Shown one piece after another: positions 36,025 through 45,118 of a stretch of DNA of 64,000 bases. Under the pieces are notes generated by a model. That model ran no database searches. It was not told the origin of the DNA and worked only from the letters and a program-made list of their open reading frames with translations. This stretch comes from Colius striatus (lineage: Eukaryota; Chordata; Aves; Coliiformes; Coliidae), in assembly GCF_028858725.1 (NCBI RefSeq), contig NC_084766.1, forward strand, positions 25,217,001 through 25,281,000, read 5' to 3'. Both the position numbers and the translations under genes were made by a program. Each line of letters opens with the position of its first letter. Within the stretch, counting starts at the first letter, position 1.

Positions 36025-36410
36025 TGCCCTACAGGTCCCCTAAAGTGCGCTAAAACACCCCCAAAGCTGCCCATAACACCCCCAAAGTGCCCCACGGTGC
36101 GTCGGGGCCTGTATTGCCCCACAGCACTCTAAAGTGTCCCAGCACATCCCCAAAGTGTCCCACAGAGGTTCGGGGCCTCTGCTGCCCCACAGCTGTCCTA
36201 AAGTGCCCCTAAAGCGGCCCCAAAGTGCTCCAAAACACCCCCAAAATGCCCCACAGCGCCCCTGGGCCAGCACTTCTCCACAGCTGCCCCAGAGCACCTC
36301 TAAAGCACCCCGAAAGTGTTCCACGATCCCCTCAACAGCCTCACAGAGCGCCTGGCCCTCTACATCCCCAGGACACCCCCAAAGTGACCCCGAAACACCC
36401 CCAAGCCTCC
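36025..36410. repeat. Diverged C-rich tandem repeat (CCCCAAAGTG family)
   Basis: Many imperfect copies of a short phrase such as ACACCCCCAAAGTGCCCCACAG or CTAAAGTGTCCCAGCACA, spaced roughly 20-50 bp apart over almost 400 bp. The copies are far from identical, so this is an old, degenerating minisatellite. It abuts the LZTS2 CpG promoter. Confidence 0.8.
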
Positions 36411-36740
36411 CCATGGCCGCCGCTGCCGCCCCCCCCGCGCGCCCCGGACCACCCCTCCGCTCCAAGAAGCACAGGGGGCAGGGGGGGGGCCGCCTTCGCC
36501 CAACACCCCCAAGCGCCGGCAGCTCCCGCAAAGCCCCGGGGGCCCCTCGGTCCACTCCCCGCGCCGCCGCAGCCCGCCAGGCCCCCCCGGTCCCGGCCCC
36601 GCACTCACCGCGGCCCCGCCGCCGCCCTCCCGCGCCGCGCCGCGCCCAGGCCCCGCCCCCTTCAGGGCCCGCCCCCCCGCAAGCCCCGCCCCCTTCAGGC
36701 CCCGCCCCCTTCAGGCCCCGCCCCCAGAGGCCGCGCACCG
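36411..36740 (-). promoter_or_regulatory. LZTS2: LZTS2 CpG promoter with tandem GC boxes
   Basis: A CpG-dense block with a minus-strand donor (GCCGCG then GTGAGTGC) ending a likely noncoding exon 1 at 36609. Upstream of it (36640-36730) four or five tandem copies of GCCCCGCCCCCTTCAGG form a GC-box array suited to Sp/KLF binding. The exact transcription start is not visible. Confidence 0.6.
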
Positions 36741-37850
36741 TGGGACGGGTCTATGGGGCAGGCGGCCGCGAGGGGGGGCGGTCACGCCCGTTCCGGGGGA
36801 TTCCTGGTTTTGGGACACGGGGCTTGTCCCCTTCTTGGCCCCAGCCCAGCCCCCCACTTCAGGCTTTGCCCCCGCCCTCCCCCTCAAAGCAGCCCTAGAG
36901 CCCTGGGCACTTGACGATACAGCCTGTCCCCCTCTCAGTTGTTTGAGAGCCCAGCACCCCACTCAGGGGTCGAGGGGGGCTGTGTCCCGTTTGACGTTCC
37001 CCCTCCTGTGAGCTGCTGTTGCCACCCCCAGGCTCTCCGACAGCCCCAAGCTGGAGGAAACGGGAGACAAGCATAAACCCACCTCAATATCGATGCAGCG
37101 TGGGGAGCTGTGGGCACCCACGGCATCCCCAGGCCCAGCTCCATCATCGCCTCTCCCAGCCTCAAGGAGGGAAGGTGGGAAACGGGGGTCCTGGGCTTTC
37201 CCACTGCCCCACTTCCACCCCAGCCCTGGGCTAGACTGGGCGAAAAATAGGGGCTGGAGAGATGAGGGGACTCTCGGGTCACAGGGGGACACACCAATAC
37301 CCCTCACCCCCCGCTAAACCCTGACCCAGCCATGCTGAGCCTGGCTCCCCCCTCCAGTCCTTTTCCTTACCTCCGCTTCCCTGGGACTCTCCTCAGCCAT
37401 CACCACCCCCAGCTGCCCCAGGCAGGGCGCTCGCACCTGCACCCACAGCACCCAGGGGTGCTCTCCGGGAGAGCCAGTGCACCCCGGAAACCCAGCACTG
37501 GGTGTGTACCTACCGCCCGCTCAGGTTAAAACTATGCCTGGCGTGGAGGCTGGTAATAACCCCTGTGCCAGTGCCGGGGCAGGATGCCAGGCTTCTAGGG
37601 TTGCCCCTTCCCTGACCAGGGGAAGGGAAGCCCCAGGGTCGCCTGGACACAGGGACAACAGCACAGAAACAGCACTCACATTTAGGATTTAATAAAACTG
37701 AGGAAAGGGAAAACCCAAAGGAATTAGACCAAGATCCACCCGTGGACTTGTCACACCACGGCGAGGACTGGCCAGGTCACAGTATTTGTCACCCGCAGCC
37801 AGAGGGCACGGGGGTAGTTGCTCCCCTGAGCCTGGCAGAGCAAGGCAGGG
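36741..37850. other. Noncoding interval upstream of LZTS2
   Basis: No exon, repeat or RNA gene could be supported. The sequence is GC-rich and nonrepetitive. The predicted TWNK transcript end is just beyond its right border. Confidence 0.55.
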
Positions 37851-37866
37851 CTGCTCCCACTTAGGT

Positions 37867-37872
37867 TTTATT
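37867..37872 (-). terminator. TWNK: Likely TWNK polyadenylation signal
   Basis: Minus-strand AATAAA in the context CAGCAATAAAACC, about 700 nt after the TWNK stop. A plus-strand AATAAA at 37690-37695 is in the wrong orientation for TWNK. Confidence 0.5.
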
Positions 37873-38573
37873 GCTGGTGATGCCCCCCACAGTGAAAGGG
37901 GCTGGGTGAGACCCTGAGGAAAAGGGTCTGAGTCAGGCACCATGTTGCAGCTGCCCAGCACTGCCTCAGCCAGCTATGGGTGAGCAGTGGTGCCCAGGGG
38001 GTAGGTGGTGGTGCCCTGGGGGTCCAGCTCCCACCGTCCCACCACATGCACAGCTCTAGGGCAAGAGCCACCCCCAGTCTCCTCAATTCCCTCCACTACC
38101 TTCCCCTCACTGGCTCCATTCCATCCGGGATCAATCCCAGAGACTCCTACCCATAAGGAGGGGTTTCCTGCCATGTGTCCCTCTGCCCAGTGTCCCACAC
38201 ACACTCCGTCCCACTAGTGACAGACCATGATTTCAGCTCCATTTTACCCATGATTTAAGGACCTGCTGTGGGCCCACAGATCCTCAAGTGCCGGGGCTGC
38301 AGGTCAGTGCCCCAGCCCATGCCGACGCTGCTGCCCCGTGGTGCTCCCAGCACTCAGCACTAGGATGGAGCAGCCAGCCTTCACCACTCTTCTCTGGCAC
38401 AAGCCCACTCCTCTCGCCTCAGAGACGCCATGCTGGTGGCCAAGAGGATTGTTCATGCAGGAAAGAAAGTCAGAGTGGCTCATAGGTGCTGCCCCTGGGG
38501 GTAGCATGTGGTGCCCTGGTCCTGTGTTCCCAGCACCAGCCTCCATCCCACCTGAAAGACCAAGGAAGAGACT

Positions 38574-41500
38574 TCACGGCTTCTTGGAGGCTCCCTCTGA
38601 AGCTTTCTTGGAGGCTCCCTCTGGAGCTTTCTTGGAGGCTCCCTCTGGAGCTTTCTTGGCTGAAGGCTCCTTCTCTTCCTTCATCTTCTTCAGCTTGACC
38701 TTGCTCTTGCCAGAGGATGAGAAGGTGAGAGAGGCCTTGCTGAAATCCAGGGGGAAGACGCCCACATCCCCATCGAAGCGGTTCTTGGACACCTGCAAGT
38801 AACGCTTCCCTGGACCTGTCATCAGCTTACGGTCCTGCAGGATGAGGACGTTGTCTGCCTCCTGGCTGGCCTGGGGAGAGGAAAACATCTCCAGGAGGGT
38901 GCTGGGGATGCAGTCAGTCACATGGCTCACAGGCTGCCTGCCCAGCTCCTCCAAGCCCTGTTACAGGGCATCCCAGGCCATCTTACCACCACCAGCCCTC
39001 CTCTTCCTCTGGGACATTCCAGTAACCCTCTCCCTGAGCCGAAGGCACAGCACACCCAGGGGAAACAGGGGAGCAGAGGGGTGACTGGGCACACTCACTG
39101 TGCACCTCCACTGCAGCATCCCAGCTGAGCCTGAAGCTCTCTGAGAGCCCATCCCTGCACCCTCCCTGGCTCCTTCTTTAATTACCTCACACTACATCCC
39201 ACTCACAGTCAATGAGTGCTAATTAACTGCACCTAAAGCCCCAACAGAGCTGTAGCTGGCAAAAGGTTTGCTCCTTGTCTGCAGCACCCTACCAAGATCT
39301 GGCTGAATGGACACATCTTCAGCAGGTGACAGGAGTCTTGAGGACATCCTACTTCTCTTTCAGGTCCCCAGCACTGCCTCAAGGTTCTGGTGAGAGCCCA
39401 GGATGGCTGCCCAATGGATCCCAGCTCCTTCCTGGGAGCACTCTGGCCCAGCTCACCTTGGCAGAGCCGAAGATGGAGGCTGTCTGCAGCTCCTTCTCAT
39501 CATCCTCCTTGCGGGGATGGATGACCAGGGTGATGTGGCAGGCATTGTCCGTGGCAAACTTGCGGAAGGCACCAACAATGTAGTCCTGGGCAGCGATCCT
39601 GCCAGGGCACCAAGCACAGGGTCAGAGGCTGGCACTGCAGGGTGCAGAGCAAGCTGCTGCCAGGCTCAGCCTCACAGCAGGAAGCCCTCGGGGATCTCAA
39701 GTCACTTTTTGAGAGGAAGCTGGGCCCAGGTGGCAAAGGGAGGGGGCACAACAGGGGTAACAAGGTAACCTGGTCACCCTTCCCCACATCCTTCAGTGAA
39801 GCAGGGCTGGCAGCCAGGACTGACAGGACAGCCTGGGCCCTCAGCCCATGCCCTGATGCCCGACAGGGCCAGCACCAAGGCTGGCAGAGGAAGGAGGCAG
39901 CTGGGGGATGGGCTACCTGTCCACAGAGAGGTGCTCATGTCCCATCATGAACTGCAGGTTGTCCACGACCACGTGGGTGATGTCGTACATGTAGACAGCG
40001 TGCTGCATGGTGTCAATCACCGTCCTGGGCAGGGGGAGAGCGGAATCAGCCCAAGCATCAAGGGATGAGTGGAGGATGGGGATGCTGAGCCAGGCACGAG
40101 GTGGGGAGAGGCAGAGCTCAGAGGTACCAGGCTGGCACCTGCTGGGACTGGACATGTCCCACATGTGTGGCCCCATCCCCACAGATAACCAGGACCTAGC
40201 TACTACACACACTGCCCCAACCCATAGGGACTCTCAGGGCACGCTGGTACCACAGTGCCCAGTGAATGAAAGAAGCTGGAGGTGCCCCATCTCCCTCCTC
40301 AGCAAATGCAAGTGCTGCCAAGCACCAGGGTGTGGGGAGACACTCCTGCCGGGGGAGAGGTAGGTTTTAGAGCAGCCATCAAGCACAGGGACAGGTTCCC
40401 CTCCCTTCATCCCCCACCCCAGAGAGCAGCTCTGACAGACCTCATGCCAGCAGGAATGCGGCCCACTGAGCCACGTAGTCCCCATGTAACAACTCCAGGA
40501 CTTGAACAGCCCCAACATGCCTCTCGCCAGTCCAAAATCTGCCACCCGCTATGGGGGAAGAGCCCCAGCTCCCCAAGAATGAAGGTGTGGGAACATACTT
40601 GATGTTCTGCTGGCCATGGAAGGTCATGAAGTAGAGCGGGAGGTCCTCAAAGCGATCGGCCCACTCGTCGTACAGCTCCAGCTGGTCCTCCAGGCGCTGG
40701 GCTGCAAACTGGGTCAGCATGATCTTGGCCAGGCGGACGTTGTTGATCTCAAAGCTGCCCCACAGCGTGCACACCCCCTGCATGCACAGGTCCAGCGCGT
40801 ACTCACTGATAAATGTTGTCTTCCCGCTGCCTGTTGGGCCTGGAGCAAGGACAACAATGGGAAGAATTAGCTGGGAGAGAAGATCTGACCCATCCTGAAT
40901 GACCTGGAGGGTTGTTTAGAGGTGGAAGTGCTGGGGAGCAGGATCAGATCAGCTCACCTGCAGCACTCCCACCAGAAATAAGCAGCATCCTGAGCCAAGC
41001 TGCATGTTTGGGAGCACACATATTACCAGTGAGTCCCTGCAGGGTGTGGGGAAGGGCTGGGCAGCTGGCATGGGGACACAGGGCGGGCTCAGAGAGAAGG
41101 TGGCAGGTAAGCAGGACTAAGGGGCATCCCAGGGCTTCCTGTGCCACCCCAGGTGAGGAGCCCATCACCACACCAGTGTGCCAGACCCCACTGCAGCCTC
41201 TCATGCACCCCCAAGACGGGCTCAGCTGAAACCATGAGCAGAAAGGGGCCTGGAAGGCTCATGAGGCATCACTCTAAAAAATCCTTCTGCTCCCCACCTC
41301 CACCAGCCATTTACCTGTGAAGACAGTGAGCTCCCCTCTGCGGTGCCCTTTCAGGAGCCTGTTGAGGTCCGGGAAACGCGCCCACTTGACACCGGCCACC
41401 TGCTCGGTGTTGACCAGCTCCCCGAACACCTCCTCACGCAGCTGCCGGAAGGAGATGATGGACTTGTGGCTGGCGGGCAGAGCGTCACGCAGGATCTTGG

Positions 41501-42572
41501 TGAGGTTGAGGCCCTGGTTCAGAGCCTCCAAGGGCCGGGGCTGCAGGTTGCCCGGGCGCACCAGGGAGCAGCGCTTGAGGTTGAGCTTGCGGGCAAAGAG
41601 CTTGGCGGCTTCCCAGGAGCGCAGGTCCTCGCCCAGCCACAGCGTGATGCGCTTGAACTGCTCCAGGTAGGGGAGGAGGACAGGGGGCAGACAGGTGGTC
41701 CCTCGCGGCAGGGCCAGGCTGACCACCCCAGTGGCTTGGTGCAGGGCCAGGGCATCCAGCTCCCACCCAGTCAACACCAGCTCTGTGTCTCGGCGCCCTA
41801 ACAGGTGCAGACCAAAGAGGTTGCGATAGGAATCGAAGCGGGGCAGAGTCTCTTCCACGTAAGTTGTCCCATCCCCCTTCTTCTCCACTCTCAGAAGCTT
41901 GAGGCCCTTCAGGGTCGCATCGCGGGGGCTGAACCAGGGGAAGACCAGGGCCTTGGCAGTCCTCAGATAACGCACCCCGAAGCGCTTCAGGGTGGCGTCC
42001 GTCACCATGGAGATCCCGAACGTGGCCTTGGTGTGGCTGGTCTCCTCCTCGTCCAGCAGCTGCCAGAGGGGCAGCGCCCGGTCCCAGATGCAGCGGGCAT
42101 CCTCATGAACCTGGCGCGCCGCCTCCTCCTCCGCCCCTACCACCGAGCTGGCGGCGGGAACGCCGCGGTGCCGCAGCTCCACGTGCGCCTGGAAGTCCTG
42201 CCAGGTGCCCTCGGCCAGCGTGGCCGTGCACAGGAAGCTGCCCGTCGTCTTGTCAATGAAAAGCGTGTAAGGGGCGCTGGAGGGAGGCGGCTGGTCCTCC
42301 CGGCCGTCGGCGAACAGGCTGGGGGTGTGCAGGCAGCTGTATCCGTCGTGGAAGGGGATGCTCTGTGCCCGCAGGTACTGCCGGATCTCGGTGATGGAGA
42401 CGGAGGGCACGGGCCCGTCGGGGGAGGGCAGCACGTCCTTCTTGTAGCGGCGCTGGGGCAGGCGGCCCGGCGCGCCGGGGCTCAGGGAGGCCCCTTTGCT
42501 CCTCGTGCCCCCGCACAGCAGCGGCAGGAGGCGGCCGACGGCGCGCCAGGGCCGCAGGGGCACCGCCGCCAT
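38574..42572 (-). CDS. TWNK: TWNK, Twinkle mitochondrial DNA helicase
   Basis: Five coding exons: 42572-41315, 40839-40599, 40024-39917, 39598-39457 and 38870-38574. They give 681 residues (human 684). The first 30 or so residues are Arg-rich and non-acidic, as expected for a mitochondrial targeting peptide. The large first exon holds the primase-like N-terminal half and linker. The RecA/DnaB-type helicase core follows: Walker [10 protein letters not shown] at 420-428, Walker B VVVDNLQF with D521, and [12 protein letters not shown] at about 561-571. Known role: the hexameric 5'-3' helicase of the mtDNA replisome, acting with POLG and mtSSB; human mutations cause ophthalmoplegia and mtDNA depletion. 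The last 25 residues are a lineage-specific Ala-Ser-Lys repeat. It shares its promoter with MRPL43. Confidence 0.97.
38581..38658 (-). repeat. TWNK: 24-bp coding repeat at the TWNK C-terminus
   Basis: TTCTTGGAGGCTCCCTCTGG-type units begin at 38581, 38605, 38629 and (partial) 38653. They encode about three copies of the octapeptide EGASKKAP just before the stop codon. The period is a multiple of three, so copy-number change would keep frame. Confidence 0.9.
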
Positions 42573-42754
42573 CCGCGTCCCGCCCGGGCGGCTGCCCCGC
42601 GGCCCCGGCGCCGCGCCCCGGCCCCGCTGCCGCTCGGGCCGCCGGCCTCACGTGGGCCCCGCGGCCGCCGCCATTGCCCGAGCCCGCCGCCGCCGCCGCG
42701 CCCCTTCCGGGCGGGTTGCGCTTCCGACCCCGCGCCTCCGGTTCCGCCGCCGCC
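42573..42754. promoter_or_regulatory. Bidirectional TWNK/MRPL43 promoter
   Basis: Only 182 bp separate the divergent start codons of TWNK (42572, -) and MRPL43 (42755, +). The interval is CpG-rich with GC-box-like CCCGGCCCC runs, TTCCGG ETS-type sites near 42706 and 42738, and CACGTGGG near 42652. I see no TATA box. The same head-to-head pair exists in human. Confidence 0.85.
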
Positions 42755-43500
42755 ATGACGGGCCGCGGGTCGCCCAGCCGCTTCCTGGCCTCCGTCCTGC
42801 ACAACGGCGTGGGTCGCTACGTGCGGCAGCTCCAGCGCCTGCAGCTCCTCTTCAGCCCCACTGCGGCCGACTCCCGCGGCGCCAGGTACCGGCGGGGGCA
42901 GCGCGGCCGCGTGGGGCCGGGGCGGGAGCAAGAGGAGGTGACCCCGGTGGAGGCGGGGCCGGCGGGGAGCTGCGGCGGCCGCCGGCCTCCCGGGCTGGGG
43001 ATGGGGAAGGTGCTGCTCTGGCCCGCGAGGGGAGGGCTGCGGGACCTCCCCGCTCTGCCAGCGTGGGGCTGAACGCCCCCCGATCCCCACTCCTCCGCAG
43101 GCAGTTCGTAGAGGAGGCGGCGGTGGACTTTGCCCGGCGGCACCCCGACGTCGTCCTCTACGTGAGCCCCCGCTCCGGGCTGGCCCCGGTGCTGCTGGCC
43201 GAGTACTGTGAGTGTGGGGGGACACGGGGGGTGGGCGGGATTGGGGGACGCCGTGACCTGACCCCCCCGTCCCCCTCTGCCGCAGTGAACGGGACGGTGC
43301 GGGAGGAGCTCATCGCCAGCAAGACGAGCGAGGAGATCATCCAGCTGGCCACCAAGCTGGCCGGCCAGTCGGGCTTGGACATCATCCGCATCCGCAAGCC
43401 CTTCCACACCGACAACCCCAGCGTGCAGGGCCAGTGGCACCCCTTCACCAACAAGCCCTCTGCCCTCACCGTCCAGGGCCCCCGCCTGCAGCCCCAATAA
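42755..43500 (+). CDS. MRPL43: MRPL43, mitochondrial large-subunit ribosomal protein mL43
   Basis: Exons 42755-42885, 43101-43207 and 43286-43500 give 150 residues. The start [23 protein letters not shown] and the segment [20 protein letters not shown] are signatures of the family. The fold is the thioredoxin-like L51/S25/CI-B8 domain, which binds the mitoribosome large subunit. The N-terminus does not show a strong cleavable presequence. The C-terminus ([12 protein letters not shown]) ends the short isoform; I see no extension exon like the human long isoform. The stop codon is inside the poly(A) signal. Confidence 0.95.
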
Positions 43501-43501
43501 A
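43496..43501 (+). terminator. MRPL43: MRPL43 poly(A) signal overlapping the stop codon
   Basis: AATAAA at 43496-43501 contains the TAA stop at 43498-43500 (CCC CAA TAA AGC). The 3' UTR is therefore predicted to be only about 15-25 nt. Confidence 0.8.
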
Positions 43502-43576
43502 GCGTGTCCCACACACCCCTCCGCAGCCATCTCTCCTGCCCGCAGACAGACGTCACCACATCCAGACAGAGCCGCC

Positions 43577-43582
43577 TTTATT
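43577..43582 (-). terminator. SEMA4G: Likely SEMA4G distal poly(A) signal
   Basis: Minus-strand AATAAA in the context CCGGTAATAAAGGCGG. It implies a 3' UTR of about 1.5 kb from the stop at 45119, ending near 43560. An AT-rich patch at 44895-44945 could be an earlier weak site, but it has no canonical hexamer. Confidence 0.6.
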
Positions 43583-45118
43583 ACCGGGGCCACATGGGGC
43601 TGTGCACGAGGGGGTCAGACACGGAGGGCTGTGCCCTTCCATGGGGGCTGGGGATGTGCCCAGGGTGGCTCTTATCCCTCTTGCAGCAAAAGCAAGGGCG
43701 GGTGCAGGATGGCAGAGCCCAGGCATCTGGCTCTCACCTTCTCCCACTAAGCCTCACTCTTCTGGGGCAGGAGGGCCTGGGCTCAGGCCCGTGGAGGACC
43801 CCGGGGACTGTCACCCCCTCCTGCCCCTCTGCATCCAGTTGACATCCTGATCCTGAAGGTGACAGCAAGGAACAGAGGGGAGGCCACCAACTCTGTCCCT
43901 CCCTGGCTTTTCTGGTGTCCCCACCCTGTCCTTGGGGTGTGAGATGCTTTTGTCACCCCAGGCCTCAGGGTTCCCCCAGGAGCAGAGGTGGCTGGGGGGA
44001 TTTAGGGACAAGGCTGCTCCTACAAAGTGCCGTGGAGAGCAGGCAGCCCCAGAGGGAGGCAGGCCCTTGCCCAGGGTTCCTCCTCTCTGTGCAAGGATGT
44101 TTCCCCTTCTGTATGTTGCCCCACAGAGGACAAGGCCTGAACCCCGGTTCTCACACAGCACCGTGCAGGAAGGCAGAAATGTGGGGTGCCCAGGGCTGTG
44201 GGGGCACTGGAGCTGTCGGGGGCAGATGGGTGCTGTGCTGGGTCCTTGCCATACTGCAGGGCATGACGGTGGCATCCTGTTCTTCCCCTGCTGCACCCTG
44301 GGGAGAAGCGACAAAGCCTTGTCAGGGCTGGAGGCCCTGGGGGTGCCACCTTCCCAGGGCACCCAGCTCTGCATTTCACCTGGGGCCTCCTTGCAGTGGG
44401 CACGTGCCGCTCCACCAGCTGCTCTGGGGCCGTCGGGACATCAGCTCCTCGGCCCTGCTCCGTTACCTTCACCAAACCGTCCTCTCCTGGAGAGGGACCC
44501 TACGGGGGCAGACATGGGAGAGTGGGCAGGGGCTGGCAGCCACCGAGGCCACCCCTCACAACCTGAGATGTGCCCATGGCCCCTCTCCTGCCTGTGAGCA
44601 GGCACTTGGGGGAAAGCCACTCCCAGCCCTGCACCAGGAAGGGACCTTGCACCCTGCAAGAGGTGCAGGCCCCTCGGGGCAGCTCCCAGCCACCCTCCCC
44701 GCTCCCTACTCACTTCTCCATCCGGCTTCTGTGCACCGAGGGACGTCCAGCGGGGCAGGTCGAGTCCACACGTCCTCAGCAGCATCTCTCTCATGCCTGG
44801 ATGGACAGACGAACAGAAACTCTCCCTCCCCCCGGTGTCCACCTTCAGCCAGGTGCCAGCTCCTGCCTCCAGCTTGTGGCCGCCGTCGGTGGGTTTTTAT
44901 ACATAAATAGAGCTCCCAAATTTAAATACATTCTTCTTTTTCTGTACAGCGAGTCTCAAAACTGAGTGAAAAGCCAAAGGAACAGCCGAGCCCGGGCCCG
45001 GCCCGGCTCTGCCATCCAGGAGGTAGTTTTGCCTGAGTCTTGTAACACTGCTGGCAGGGGGTGGGAGAAGGGGCCAGAGGGGAGGAGGGTCCCGCTGGCA
45101 GGACCCTCCCCCCGGCCC

